Assembly: GCF_021442325.1 (NCBI RefSeq) | Contig: NZ_CP087879.1 | Location: forward strand, 2,728,001-2,792,000 | DNA from: Agromyces marinus | GTDB taxonomy: Bacteria; Actinomycetota; Actinomycetes; Actinomycetales; Microbacteriaceae | Direction of reading: 5' to 3' | Length of the DNA: 64,000 bases | Shown: one piece after another, positions 7,814 through 16,451 of the stretch | Numbering within the stretch: position 1 is the stretch's first letter | Layout of the letters: every line of letters starts with the position of its first letter | Program-made: the position numbers and the translations under genes | The notes under the pieces: model-generated | Told to the model about the DNA's origin: nothing | Seen by the model: the letters and a program-made list of their open reading frames with translations, nothing else | Databases searched by the model: none

Positions 7814-8845
7814 ATGGACGACCAGCCGACCCTCGTCACCGGAGGCACGGGCTTCGTCGGCATCGCGTGCGTCATCGCACTGCTGGCCGACGGCGCGCGC
7901 GTCCGGGTGACGGTGCGCGACCTCGGGCGCACCGACGACCTCCGCAGGCTGGTCGGGCTCGGCGGAGGCGATCCGGATGCCGTCGAGGTCGTCGCCGCGG
8001 ACCTCCTCGACGACGCCGGCTGGGATGCCGCGGTCGACGGCGTCGGCCACGTCCTGCACGTCGCGTCGCCCTTCCCGGTACGCCAACCGCGCCACGACGC
8101 CGAGCTGATCGCGCCCGCCCGGGACGGCGCGCTCCGCGTCCTGCGGGCCGCGCGCGACGCCGGCGTCCGGCGGGTCGTGCAGACGTCCTCGTTCGCGGCG
8201 ATCGGGTACGGGCGGGCGCACCCGGGCCGTCCGTACACCGAGTCCGACTGGACCGACCCGGACGGGCGCGGCGTGAGCGCCTACGTCCGGTCGAAGACGC
8301 TCGCGGAGCGGGCCGCGTGGGACTTCGTCGAGCGCGAGGGCGCGGGTCTGGAACTCGCGACGGTCAACCCGGTCGGCGTCTTCGGCCCCGCGATCGGCAC
8401 CGACCTGTCGTCATCGCTCGAGCTGCTGCGGCAGCTGCTCTCCGGCGGCTACCCGATGGTGCCGCGCGGCACCGTCAGCGCGGTCGACGTCCGCGACGTC
8501 GCCGACCTGCACGTGCGAGCCATGCGGCATCCGGATGCCGCGGGCGAACGTTTCCTCGCCGTCTCGGGCGACGCGTTCGAGTACATCGAGCTCGCCCGGC
8601 TGCTGCGCGACGAGCTCGGCGAGCGCGCACGGCGCGCGCCGACGCGCGTGATCCCGGACTGGCTCGTGCGCGCCGGTGCGCCGTTCAGCCGCGAGCTGCG
8701 GTCGATGGCGACCGAGCTCGGGCGACGGCACGACGCCTCGCACGAGAAGGCGACGCGCATGCTCGGGTGGGTCCCCCGCCCCCGCGAGGAGGCCGTCCTC
8801 GCGTCGGCGCGCAGCCTGGTCGACCTCGGCCTGGTCCCGCGCTGA
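7814..8845 (+). CDS. Extended SDR, NAD(P)-dependent epimerase/reductase
   Basis: 343 residues. TLVTGGTGFVGIACVIALL at the N-terminus is the nucleotide-binding Rossmann motif of extended short-chain dehydrogenases, and SAYVRSKTLAE carries the catalytic Tyr-x3-Lys. The organisation with TVNPVGVFGPAI resembles dihydroflavonol-4-reductase-like aldehyde or ketone reductases. It uses NADPH or NADH to reduce or epimerise a small substrate that cannot be named. The gene is divergent from a GlxA-type regulator whose promoter region overlaps, so regulation by that protein is a reasonable inference. Confidence 0.85.
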   Translation: MDDQPTLVTGGTGFVGIACVIALLADGARVRVTVRDLGRTDDLRRLVGLGGGDPDAVEVVAADLLDDAGWDAAVDGVGHVLHVASPFPVRQPRHDAELIAPARDGALRVLRAARDAGVRRVVQTSSFAAIGYGRAHPGRPYTESDWTDPDGRGVSAYVRSKTLAERAAWDFVEREGAGLELATVNPVGVFGPAIGTDLSSSLELLRQLLSGGYPMVPRGTVSAVDVRDVADLHVRAMRHPDAAGERFLAVSGDAFEYIELARLLRDELGERARRAPTRVIPDWLVRAGAPFSRELRSMATELGRRHDASHEKATRMLGWVPRPREEAVLASARSLVDLGLVPR

Positions 8846-8990
8846 CCCTCCTGCGGCCCGTCGTGACCGGATCGAGATCGACGTGACCGGATCGAGACGT
8901 CACCGAGCGCCGAAACGCCGCCGCGGCCGCTGATGGCGGGGGAGGATGTCGGTGGGGGACGACACCAGGCGAGCACTTCGGAGGACGAAC

Positions 8991-9299
8991 ATGTCGGCGG
9001 CCGAATGGCGGGAATCGAGGTCCGTGATCGGACCCGTCGCGCTCGCGGTCGGCATCGCGGCCGTCGTGCTCGCGTTCGCCACGCCGAACCGGGGCATGGG
9101 GGCATCTGCCGTCCTCGCCGGGCTCGCGGCATCCGCTTCCGCCCTCGGTCTCGTCGCGCACGCGCGCGCGCGGCGCGGCGATCGCAGGTCGACCTCGGCG
9201 ATCGCGGCGGTGTGGATCGGCGTCGGCGCGCTCGCGATCGTCGCGATCTCGGTGCTGCCCGCACTGCTCATGTCAACGCCCGCGTCCGGCGCCGGCTGA
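8991..9299 (+). CDS. Small membrane protein, unknown function
   Basis: 102 residues from the ATG at 8991, chosen because GGAGG lies seven bases upstream; an earlier in-frame ATG at 8946 has the purine tract too close. Three hydrophobic segments are visible (about residues 15-30, 36-55 and 72-95), separated by a basic HARARRGDRRS loop, which gives a compact three-helix membrane protein. No family motif is recognised. It is followed after 31 bases by another small membrane protein gene on the same strand. Confidence 0.65.
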   Translation: MSAAEWRESRSVIGPVALAVGIAAVVLAFATPNRGMGASAVLAGLAASASALGLVAHARARRGDRRSTSAIAAVWIGVGALAIVAISVLPALLMSTPASGAG

Positions 9300-9317
9300 G
9301 CTCGGGGCCGTCCGCCG

Positions 9318-9323
9318 TACCAT
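9318..9323 (+). promoter_or_regulatory. Possible -10 box TACCAT before 9331 gene
   Basis: TACCAT ends seven bases before the ATG at 9331 and no ribosome site is visible, so a leaderless transcript for this gene is possible even though a same-strand gene lies just upstream. Confidence 0.4.
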
Positions 9324-9330
9324 CGACGAC

Positions 9331-9771
9331 ATGAGCGATCCCGAGCGCGAGCCAGCCGACCCCGACGACCGTCGCGACCCCGTTCCCGCGCCGTGGTTCG
9401 GCGACGCGTACGACGTCGGCGGGCTCGGCATGGGGCGGCTGTTCGCCTGGGGCGGCCTGCTGCTCGGCGTCGGCGCGCTCGCCATCGCACTGTTCGCGCC
9501 GCTGGCCGGGCAGGCGCTGCGCACCGTGTGGATCGCCGGCTTCGGGGCCGCGGCGATGTGGGTCGCCTGGATGGCCCCGCCTCGCTACCGCCGGTCCGGC
9601 GTGCGGGTCTCCAAGGCGGTGCCCGTCGCGATGGGCCTCGGCGCACTCGCGATCATCGTGGCGGCCTACGCGTTCACCGTCATCTTCGCGGCGAGCAGCG
9701 GCGTCGAACTGCCGGCTCCGGGCTACTGGCTCGCTCCCGCGCCGAGCCCGAGTCCGGGCGTTCCCACCTGA
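9331..9771 (+). CDS. Small membrane protein, unknown function
   Basis: 146 residues. A hydrophilic, acidic first 30 residues (MSDPEREPADPDDRRDPVP) is followed by three or four hydrophobic helices, with an RYRRSGVRVSK basic loop between the second and third, and a Pro/Ser-rich end after the last helix. The pattern suggests a cytoplasmic N-terminus and an exported tail. No known domain is recognised. A hairpin directly after the stop separates it from the convergent lipoprotein gene. Confidence 0.65.
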   Translation: MSDPEREPADPDDRRDPVPAPWFGDAYDVGGLGMGRLFAWGGLLLGVGALAIALFAPLAGQALRTVWIAGFGAAAMWVAWMAPPRYRRSGVRVSKAVPVAMGLGALAIIVAAYAFTVIFAASSGVELPAPGYWLAPAPSPSPGVPT

Positions 9772-9776
9772 GCCGT

Positions 9777-9799
9777 CGGGTCGGCCGGGTGCCGACCCG
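9777..9799. terminator. Hairpin terminator between convergent genes
   Basis: CGGGTCGG (9777-9784) and CCGACCCG (9792-9799) form an 8-bp stem with a 7-nt loop, six bases after the membrane protein stop and nine bases before the end of the convergent lipoprotein gene. Confidence 0.6.
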
Positions 9800-9807
9800 G
9801 GGCCGGA

Positions 9808-10320
9808 TCAGGGCGTCGGCAGCGGCGCGTCGTAGCCGTCGATGACCTCCTGCCCGCGAGTCACGACGCCGAAGAGCTCCCACCGCGGCTCGGCGACCGT
9901 GCCGCCGACGATGCAGTTGCTCGCGGCGACGTCGACCAGGTCGGCCGAGCGATTGCCGTCCTCGACCTCGATGTAGACGAACCAGAGGCCGTCGTCGCGG
10001 AGCAGCACGCTCGCGTCGGAGTACGGGGCGTACTCCACGAGCGCGAAGTCGCCCGCGTAGAACCCGGTGGTCTGCGCCCGGCACAGGGCGTACGCGTCGA
10101 GTGCGTCGAGGGGGCGATCGGCACCGGTCGGGGCCGGTTCGTCGGATGCCGCCGGGGCCTCGCTCGTCGGGGATGCGGGCGCCGGTGTCGTGGTCGCGGG
10201 CGCCTCGGACGCCGGCGGGTTCAGCGGGCCGCCGGGCGCGCACCCGGTCAGGAGCGCCGCGATGGCGACCGCGGTCGAGACGAGGGCGACGGATGCCGCG
10301 CGGCTGGTGGGTGAGCGCAT
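9808..10320 (-). CDS. Secreted lipoprotein, unknown function
   Basis: 170 residues from the ATG at 10320. A basic start, a hydrophobic stretch and the lipobox ALLTGC (cysteine at about residue 27) mark a lipoprotein anchored to the outer face of the membrane. A 40-residue Pro/Thr/Ala/Ser linker follows, then a compact acidic domain with two cysteines (YALCRAQ and AASNCIVGG) that could form a disulfide. No family is recognised. Confidence 0.75.
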   Translation of the reverse strand: MRSPTSRAASVALVSTAVAIAALLTGCAPGGPLNPPASEAPATTTPAPASPTSEAPAASDEPAPTGADRPLDALDAYALCRAQTTGFYAGDFALVEYAPYSDASVLLRDDGLWFVYIEVEDGNRSADLVDVAASNCIVGGTVAEPRWELFGVVTRGQEVIDGYDAPLPTP

Positions 10321-10373
10321 GGACGCGAGGCTACCCGGCAGGTCGACGGCGCGCCTCGGGGCGCGCCCCGACC

Positions 10374-11339
10374 TCACGCCGATTCCGGACGATCCAGCGA
10401 CGCGAGCAGTCGGGCGACGGAACCGCCGAGGTTCCACTCGTCGACGAGGTCTTCCAGCGCCTCGCGGCGCGCACCCGTGACGGGTGCCAGGCGCGCGCCG
10501 AGATCCTCCGCCGACGGCAGGTCGAGGTCGCGCGCCACGTTCACGACCGTCGGCGCGACCGCGAGGTAGTCGTGGGCTCCGGTGAGCCGCGCGCGCATCG
10601 ACGCCGACATCGTCGCGGGTGCGGCCGCCGCGGCATCCGCATCGCCCGACGCGACCGCGAGCATCGCGTCGAGCGAACCGAAGTCGCCGAGCAGGCCGGC
10701 CGCGGTCTTCTCGCCGATTCCGGCGACGCCGGGCAGGCCGTCCGACGAGTCGCCGCGGAGCGTCGCGAAGTCGGCGTACTGCGAGGCCTCGACGCCGTAC
10801 TTGGCCACGACCCACTCGTTCGTGACGAGCTCGAGGCGGTTCATGCCGCGCGCCGTGTAGATCACCCGCACCGCACGGTCGTCGTCGACGAGCTGGAACA
10901 GGTCGCGATCACCCGTGACGACGTCGACGGCCATGGTCGCGTGCGTGGCGAGCGTGCCGATGACGTCGTCGGCCTCGTGCTCGGCGACGCCCACGATGGG
11001 GATGCCGGCGAGCCCCAGGGTCTCGCGGATCATCGGGATCTGCGCTTCGAGCGGGTCCGGCACCTCCTCGACGTCCGGTCCGGCGGCGACGACCTGCTCG
11101 ACGCGGTGCGCCTTGTAGCTCGGGATGAGCTCGACCCGCCAGTGCGGGCGCCAGTCGTCATCCCAGCAGGCCACGACATACGACGGCTCGAACTCGCCGA
11201 CGAGACGCGCGATCATGTCGAGCAGGCCGCGCACCGCGTTGACGGGCGTGCCGTCGGCGCGCTTCAGCGAATCCGGCACGCCGTAGAACGCTCGGAAGTA
11301 CAGCGAGGCGGTATCCAGCAGCATGAGTCGATCGGCCAT
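10374..11339 (-). CDS. 5'-3' exonuclease (PolI N-terminal domain family)
   Basis: 321 residues from the ATG at 11339, which has a GGGAGGATC ribosome site. It is a stand-alone 5'-3' exonuclease domain of the FEN/PolI type: N-terminal [15 protein letters not shown] analogue ([13 protein letters not shown]), the acidic metal-binding cluster in [12 protein letters not shown] and [12 protein letters not shown], and the helix-hairpin-helix [20 protein letters not shown] for DNA binding. The family trims flap and RNA-primer 5' ends in replication and repair. Actinobacteria often have this small protein in addition to full-length PolA. It ends just after the lipoprotein gene start on the same strand. 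Confidence 0.9.
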   Translation of the reverse strand: MADRLMLLDTASLYFRAFYGVPDSLKRADGTPVNAVRGLLDMIARLVGEFEPSYVVACWDDDWRPHWRVELIPSYKAHRVEQVVAAGPDVEEVPDPLEAQIPMIRETLGLAGIPIVGVAEHEADDVIGTLATHATMAVDVVTGDRDLFQLVDDDRAVRVIYTARGMNRLELVTNEWVVAKYGVEASQYADFATLRGDSSDGLPGVAGIGEKTAAGLLGDFGSLDAMLAVASGDADAAAAAPATMSASMRARLTGAHDYLAVAPTVVNVARDLDLPSAEDLGARLAPVTGARREALEDLVDEWNLGGSVARLLASLDRPESA

Positions 11340-11475
11340 GCGCCGATCCTCCCACCACCGGGCGACGTGGCGCACGCGCCATCCGCTCACAGCGACCCCC
11401 CAGCCCGCGGGAGCATCCTGCGGAACATCGGCGGCGTCGGCGGCGTTCTCCCCCATGGACGCACAGGCGACCGGT

Positions 11476-11514
11476 GGAGCCGGCGCCCCGGTCCGAGTCG
11501 GCGCAGCCGGCTCC
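11476..11514. other. Inverted repeat upstream of msrA
   Basis: GGAGCCGGC (11476-11484) and GCCGGCTCC (11506-11514) are perfect reverse complements with a 21-nt loop, ending 32 bases before the msrA start. It could be a leader hairpin or an operator; nothing else in the sequence decides. Confidence 0.3.
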
Positions 11515-11546
11515 GTCGGAACGAGACCACCAGCGAGGAGATCCGC

Positions 11547-12116
11547 ATGACCACCCCAGGCGCCATCACCACCGTCCCCGGAGCCGAGACCGCCGTCCTC
11601 GCGGGCGGCTGCTTCTGGGGCATGGAGGACCTCGTCCGCAAGCTCCCGGGCGTGATCGACACGCGCGTCGGCTACAGCGGCGGCGACGTCGAGAACGCGA
11701 CCTACCGCAACCACGGCTCGCACGCCGAGGCGCTCGAGGTCGTCTTCGACCCGTCGAAGCTCAGCTATCGCGACCTGCTCGAGTTCTTCTTCCAGGTGCA
11801 CGACCCGACGACGAGGAACCGCCAGGGCAACGACGTCGGGACGAGCTACCGTTCGGCGATCTTCCCGACGAGCGACGCCCAGTACGACACCGCGATCGAC
11901 ACCATCGCCGACGTGGACGCGTCGGGCATCTGGCCGGGCCCGGTCGTGACCGAGGTCGCGCCCGCAGGCGCGTTCTGGGAGGCCGAGCCCGAGCACCAGG
12001 ACTACCTGCAGCGCATCCCGTGGGGGTACACCTGCCACTTCGTGCGCCCCGGATGGCGCCTGCCGAAGCGCGACGCCGCCGCCGACTCGGCCACCGACTC
12101 GGCCGCCGCCGGCTGA
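11547..12116 (+). CDS. msrA: Peptide-methionine (S)-S-oxide reductase MsrA
   Basis: 189 residues with a GAGGAG ribosome site before the ATG at 11547. The catalytic motif [10 protein letters not shown] begins near residue 20, [17 protein letters not shown] and [11 protein letters not shown] are diagnostic for MsrA, and [14 protein letters not shown] supplies the conserved Glu/His/Tyr near the C-terminus. It reduces methionine-S-sulfoxide in oxidised proteins with thioredoxin. The gene is divergent from the exonuclease gene and stands alone. Confidence 0.96.
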   Translation: MTTPGAITTVPGAETAVLAGGCFWGMEDLVRKLPGVIDTRVGYSGGDVENATYRNHGSHAEALEVVFDPSKLSYRDLLEFFFQVHDPTTRNRQGNDVGTSYRSAIFPTSDAQYDTAIDTIADVDASGIWPGPVVTEVAPAGAFWEAEPEHQDYLQRIPWGYTCHFVRPGWRLPKRDAAADSATDSAAAG

Positions 12117-12139
12117 CCCCCCCGGCCACCCGGGGCCGC

Positions 12140-12145
12140 TAACGT
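12140..12145 (+). promoter_or_regulatory. -10 box TAACGT for leaderless FUSC gene
   Basis: TAACGT ends seven bases before the ATG at 12153 and overlaps the alternative GTG at 12144, which supports the ATG as the start. Confidence 0.45.
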
Positions 12146-12152
12146 GGAGCGC

Positions 12153-13208
12153 ATGCGGTTCGCCCAGCAGTTCCGCTCCACGAAGCGGGCTCCGCTCCTG
12201 CAGGTGCTGAAGTCCGCGGTCGCCACGGTGGCCGCGTGGCTGATCGCGGGGTGGCTGATCCCCGGGCCGTTGCCCGTGTTCGCGGCGATCGCGGCGCTGC
12301 TGGTCGTGCAGCCGAGCGTGAACCAGTCGCTCGGCAAGGCGCTCGAGCGCAGCATCGGCGTGATCGCGGGCGTCGTGATCGCGTCGGGCCTCGGGCTCGT
12401 CTTCGGCCCGACGAGCTGGGTGATCCTCGTCGCGATCCTCATCGCGCTGCTCGCGGCCTGGGCCGCCCGGATGACCGCGCCCACCTCGAACCAGGTCGCG
12501 ATCAGCGCGATGCTCGTGCTCGCACTCGGCGGCACGTCGGCCGAGTACGCACTCGACCGCATCCTCGAGACGTTGATCGGGGCCGTGATCGGCATCGTCG
12601 TGAACGCGCTGATCGTCCCGCCCGTGCTCACCGGCCCGTCGCGCGACCAGCTCGCGCGGCTGGGGCGCGAGCTCGCGGCATCCGTCGACCGCCTCGCCGC
12701 GGCCCTGCTGACACCGCAACGCCCCGCCGACCTCACCGAGCTCCTGCTCGAGGGCCGGCTCATGCGACCGATGCGGGATGCCGCCGTCGAGGCGATCACC
12801 GACGCCGAGGAGTCGCTCACGCTCAATCCGCGCCGGTCGGCGCACCGCGCCGAACTCGCCGAGCAGCGCCGCCTGCTCGACCGGCTCAGCCCGATCGTGA
12901 CCCAGGTCGGCGGAATGACGCGCGCCTTCGTCGACCACTACGACGACGGGCTCGCGACCGAGCCCACGGTGCGTGCGATCGCCGAGCAGCTGCACCGGGT
13001 CGCGCACGACATCCGCCTGGCGGTGCACCTCGCCGAGGTCGACCCCGAGCCGCTGACCTCGGTGATCCCGGCCCTGACCGCCCCACTGCAGATCGCCCCG
13101 CCGAGGTCGGACCACTGGATCCTCATCGGCTCCCTCATGGAGGACCTGCGCCGCATCCGCGAGGAACTGCTCGTCGACGACGCGCCGCCCGCCGCTGCGA
13201 GCGCGTGA
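12153..13208 (+). CDS. FUSC-family (aromatic acid exporter-like) membrane protein
   Basis: 351 residues. The first half has five or six closely packed hydrophobic helices with PLPVFAAIAALLVVQPSVNQSL, typical of the FUSC/YccS/ArAE superfamily; the second half is a helical cytoplasmic domain rich in Arg, Glu and Leu. Characterised relatives export aromatic acids, but the substrate here is not known. The ATG at 12153 is preferred over a GTG nine bases earlier because a -10-like TAACGT sits at leaderless spacing. The stop codon overlaps the first possible start of the MBL hydrolase gene, so the two are likely one transcript. Confidence 0.72.
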   Translation: MRFAQQFRSTKRAPLLQVLKSAVATVAAWLIAGWLIPGPLPVFAAIAALLVVQPSVNQSLGKALERSIGVIAGVVIASGLGLVFGPTSWVILVAILIALLAAWAARMTAPTSNQVAISAMLVLALGGTSAEYALDRILETLIGAVIGIVVNALIVPPVLTGPSRDQLARLGRELAASVDRLAAALLTPQRPADLTELLLEGRLMRPMRDAAVEAITDAEESLTLNPRRSAHRAELAEQRRLLDRLSPIVTQVGGMTRAFVDHYDDGLATEPTVRAIAEQLHRVAHDIRLAVHLAEVDPEPLTSVIPALTAPLQIAPPRSDHWILIGSLMEDLRRIREELLVDDAPPAAASA

Positions 13209-13222
13209 TGGAAGGAAACACT

Positions 13223-13855
13223 GTGAACGAAACCGAACCGGGACCGCGCACGCCGACGGTCACCCCGTTCCATGTCGCCGACCTCGCGATCGAGGGCGAG
13301 TCGATGCCGGTCATGGTGCACGTCATCGACCACCCCGACGGGCGCGTGCTCGTCGACACCGGGATGACCGAGATCCACCCGGACCACGCCGAGTTCGTCG
13401 AACGCGTCATGCCGCTCGACGCACAGCTCGACGTCGGCGGCATCGACCTCGTGGTGAACACCCACCTGCATGCCGATCACTGCGGCGGCAACCGGCTCTT
13501 CCCCGGCGTACCGATCCACGTCCAGCGCCGGGAGCTCGCCGATGCGCGCACCGAGGACGGGTACACGATCCGCGACTGGGTCGACGGGCCCGGCGTGACG
13601 TACGCCCCGCTCGACGGCGAGGTCGAGCTCCTCCCCGGGCTCCGACTCGTGCCCGCACCCGGCCACACGCCAGGCTCCCAGATCGTCGTCGTCGACACCG
13701 GCGAGGGCCCGATCGTCCTCGTCGGCGACACCGCGGTGTGGTTCGGCGAACTCGACGACCCCGGCACCGAGGGCCAGCGACTCGTCCGCTCCCTCGAGCC
13801 GCGAGAGGTGTGGCTCGCGCACGTGCGCGAGCCGTGGTCGCCCACGACCCGGTGA
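13223..13855 (+). CDS. Metallo-beta-lactamase-fold hydrolase, lactonase-like
   Basis: 210 residues from the GTG at 13223, which has GGAAGGA eight bases upstream; the ATG at 13208, overlapping the upstream stop as TGATG, is a possible alternative. The zinc-binding motif THLHADHCGG (near residue 80), the APGHTPGSQ histidine and LVGDTAVW aspartate follow the N-acyl-homoserine-lactonase (AiiA/AttM) branch of the family. It probably hydrolyses a lactone or ester. The final zinc histidine is in WLAHVREPW. It is coupled to a FUSC exporter gene. Confidence 0.82.
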   Translation: MNETEPGPRTPTVTPFHVADLAIEGESMPVMVHVIDHPDGRVLVDTGMTEIHPDHAEFVERVMPLDAQLDVGGIDLVVNTHLHADHCGGNRLFPGVPIHVQRRELADARTEDGYTIRDWVDGPGVTYAPLDGEVELLPGLRLVPAPGHTPGSQIVVVDTGEGPIVLVGDTAVWFGELDDPGTEGQRLVRSLEPREVWLAHVREPWSPTTR

Positions 13856-13880
13856 CGACCGCGCGACGCCCGCCTGGATG

Positions 13881-14099
13881 TCAGGCGAGCAGGTCGCGGA
13901 TCGCCTCGCCCCACTCGAAGCCGCAGTCGCGGCAGTCGAAGATCGGGGCCTCGCCGGAGAGACCGGCGGCCGCGGCACTCGCCTCGACCTCGAGATCGAG
14001 CGGGCCGTACACGATGACCCGCACCGCGGCGGAGCCGCAGCGCAGGCAGGGCTCGTCGAGCACGTCGGGCTCGAGCGTCGGAAGCGGCTGGTTCGTCAT
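13881..14099 (-). CDS. Small zinc-ribbon protein
   Basis: 72 residues. Two CxxC pairs, PCLRCGSAAV (about residue 17) and FDCRDCGFEW (about residue 55), frame a central acidic segment, which is the layout of a zinc ribbon. A TACCGT box lies seven bases before the ATG at 14099, so a leaderless start there is preferred over the ATG at 14105. Function is unknown; the gene is convergent with the MBL hydrolase. Confidence 0.7.
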   Translation of the reverse strand: MTNQPLPTLEPDVLDEPCLRCGSAAVRVIVYGPLDLEVEASAAAAGLSGEAPIFDCRDCGFEWGEAIRDLLA

Positions 14100-14106
14100 G
14101 GCCATC

Positions 14107-14112
14107 ACGGTA
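14107..14112 (-). promoter_or_regulatory. -10 box TACCGT before zinc-ribbon gene
   Basis: On the minus strand TACCGT ends seven bases before the ATG at 14099, with no ribosome site between. Confidence 0.4.
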
Positions 14113-14379
14113 CGAGCGGCCACCGACATCCGCTGCAGCCGGCCCGCGCGTCGCCCGCCCGGCGGACGAACGGCACGGGGATCGACCGCGCCGGCGGGTA
14201 CTTCTCCTCGTCGGCGGGCGGCAGTCCGGCGTCGAGCGCCGACTTCTTCGTCGCGATGCTCGAAGCACACCTCGGGAGGCCACCGACACCCCCTTGACAC
14301 TGCCCGGCGAACGACGCACGCTGCGTCCACGAGGCATCCGGAATCCCTCCGGAAGGCCCGCCCCACGGCAGGAGCGACG

Positions 14380-15609
14380 ATGGCGACGTTCGGCATCGAG
14401 GAGGAGTTCTTCTTCCTGGACCCCCAGACCATGCTTGCCGTGGGTGTCGCCGCCGACGTCCGCCGTCGCCTCGCCGACGACCCCCGATGGGGCGAGCACG
14501 TCCACCCCGAGTTCCTCGCGTCGCAGGTCGAGTTCGCGACGCCGGTCTTCGAGAACATGGCCGTGGCCGCGGAGCAGCTGGCGGCGTTCCGTCGCGAGGT
14601 CGACGCCGACGCCGCCCGGCACGCGGTGTGCGTCGCGAGCGTCGGCACGCCGCCCGACGCGCACCCGTTCCCCTCGATCACCGACGCGGATCGCTACCAC
14701 CGGATCGCGCGCGAGGTGGCCGGCATCATCGCGGACCACCAGATGAGCGGCCTGCACGTCCACGTGGAAGTGCCGAGCCGGGAACACGGGGTCGCGACGC
14801 TGAACGCCGTCCGGCCGTGGCTGCCGCTGCTCACCGCGATGACCGGCAATTCGCCGCTCTGGCGGGGCAACGTGACCGGCTACGAGAGCTGGCGCACGGT
14901 GCAGATGCGTCGCTGGAGCACCTCGGGCTGCCCGCCCCGGTTCGCGAACGCGGACGACTACGACCGCAGGACGCGGGGGATGCTCGGCGTCGGCGGACTC
15001 GGCGACCTCGCTCTCATCGCCTGGAACGTCCGGCTCTCGGAGCACCTGCCGACGATCGAGTTCCGGATGGCGGACGCCCAGCTCACGGTCGACGACACGC
15101 TCCTGGTCGCCGCGCTGTGCCGGGCGCTCGTGGACAGGGCCGTCGACGAGCACGACCGGTTCGGCGCCGACCCGACCGCCGTTCGCGGGGTGCGTTCACT
15201 GGACGAGCCCGACCCGGACCTCCCGCCCGAGCTGCTGAGCGCCGCCACGCTGCACGCAGCGCACGAGGGCCTCTCGGGCGGGGCGTTCGACCCCGCGAGC
15301 GGCCGGCTCGCACCCGCGACGGAGCTGGTCCGGAGGCTCGAACGGCACCTCGCCGAACCGCTCGAGCGCACGGGCGACCGCGACCTCGTCCACCGACTGC
15401 TCGAACGGCTCCTGCGCGACGGCACCGGAGCGGCGCGCCAACTCGACGCGTGGAACCGGTCCGGGATCGCAGGCCTGCGACGGCTGTTCGCCGCGACGAT
15501 CACCGCCCAACCGGGCATCGCCGCACCGCGGGCGCGGATCAATCGAACGGATGACGCCGGCGGCGGCCGGCCCACCTACGCTGGCGGCACGACGGGAGGT
15601 GCGGGGTGA
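14380..15609 (+). CDS. Carboxylate-amine ligase, YbdK/GCS2 family
   Basis: 409 residues with AGGAG six bases before the ATG at 14380. The N-terminal FGIEEEFFFLDP is the ATP/metal-binding signature of glutamate-cysteine ligase type 2 proteins, and GLHVHVEVPSREHGV, GNSPLWRGNVTGYESWR and IEFRMADAQLTVDD are all family hallmarks. These enzymes join a carboxylate to an amine using ATP; some make gamma-glutamyl-cysteine weakly, and the true product is often unknown. The gene is first in a three-gene unit: its stop overlaps the next start as GTGA. A TTGACA hexamer at 14295-14300 may be its -35 box. Confidence 0.88.
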   Translation: MATFGIEEEFFFLDPQTMLAVGVAADVRRRLADDPRWGEHVHPEFLASQVEFATPVFENMAVAAEQLAAFRREVDADAARHAVCVASVGTPPDAHPFPSITDADRYHRIAREVAGIIADHQMSGLHVHVEVPSREHGVATLNAVRPWLPLLTAMTGNSPLWRGNVTGYESWRTVQMRRWSTSGCPPRFANADDYDRRTRGMLGVGGLGDLALIAWNVRLSEHLPTIEFRMADAQLTVDDTLLVAALCRALVDRAVDEHDRFGADPTAVRGVRSLDEPDPDLPPELLSAATLHAAHEGLSGGAFDPASGRLAPATELVRRLERHLAEPLERTGDRDLVHRLLERLLRDGTGAARQLDAWNRSGIAGLRRLFAATITAQPGIAAPRARINRTDDAGGGRPTYAGGTTGGAG

Positions 15610-16451
15610 CATCCACCGACATTCGAAGCGGTGCCCGGAAGGGCGCCGACGGAAGCGCCGCGGACACGGCACGGCAGGTCGTGGTCCTGGCGACCTCGCT
15701 CCTCGCGATCGCGGCCGCGTTCATCGGCTCGGGCGTGACGGGGGGCACGCCCGTGCAGGAGGCCGCGGGAGGCTGGCTCGACGCCGACTCGACGCTCATC
15801 GCGCCGGCGCGGCCCGCCTTCGGCATCTGGAGCGTCATCTACACGGGCATGCTCGCCTACGCGATCTTCCAGGCCCTGCCCGCACAGCGTGCGAGCGCCC
15901 GCCACCGCCGGATCGGATACCCCGTCGCGGCGTCACTCGTGCTGAACGCGGCCTGGATCGGCGTCGTTCAGCTCGACCTGCTGTGGGCGAGCCTGCCGGT
16001 CATCGTCGCCCTGGTGGCGGTGCTCGCCTGGCTGTTCGTCCAGCTGCGACGGCTTCCGCCGCGCGGCATCGTGGATGCGATCGTGACGGACGGGTCGATC
16101 GGGCTGTACCTCGGCTGGGTCGTCGTCGCGACGGCCGCGAACGCCACCGCCGTGCTGCAGGCCGCGGGCTTCGACGGGTGGGGGCTTCCGGCCGAGGCGT
16201 GGGCGATCCTCGTGATCGGCGCGGCCGCGGCGGTGGGCATCGGCCTGGCCTGGTGGGGCCGCGGCCGGATCGCTCCCGCGCTGTCGCTGGCCTGGGGGCT
16301 CTCGTGGGTCGCGGTGGGCCGGCTGACCGACGAGCCCGATTCGACGTCGACGGGCATCGCGGCCGCGGTGGCCGCTGTGCTCGTCCTCGTGGTCACGCTC
16401 GTCGCGCGGGTCTGGGCGATGCGCTCCACCCGGGGCACGATGGAGGCATGA
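15606..16451 (+). CDS. TspO/MBR-like (tryptophan-rich sensory) membrane protein
   Basis: 281 residues starting with a GTG that overlaps the upstream stop by four bases. About seven hydrophobic helices are present after a 20-residue polar start. RPAFGIWSVIYTGMLAYAIFQ matches the conserved first-loop region of TspO-like proteins and LNAAWIGVVQLDLLW the following helix, although the length exceeds the five-helix TspO. TspO proteins bind porphyrins and respond to light or oxygen in some bacteria; whether this one does is unknown. Its own stop overlaps the hydrolase start as ATGA, so translation of the three genes is coupled. Confidence 0.65.
   Translation: MTSTDIRSGARKGADGSAADTARQVVVLATSLLAIAAAFIGSGVTGGTPVQEAAGGWLDADSTLIAPARPAFGIWSVIYTGMLAYAIFQALPAQRASARHRRIGYPVAASLVLNAAWIGVVQLDLLWASLPVIVALVAVLAWLFVQLRRLPPRGIVDAIVTDGSIGLYLGWVVVATAANATAVLQAAGFDGWGLPAEAWAILVIGAAAAVGIGLAWWGRGRIAPALSLAWGLSWVAVGRLTDEPDSTSTGIAAAVAAVLVLVVTLVARVWAMRSTRGTMEA

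Noticed and set aside
14106-14379. Possible small gene upstream of the YbdK ligase
   Set aside because: Short frames on both strands look protein-like (for example a plus-strand end reading ADFFVAMLEAHLG), but none has a start with a ribosome site or a known relative.
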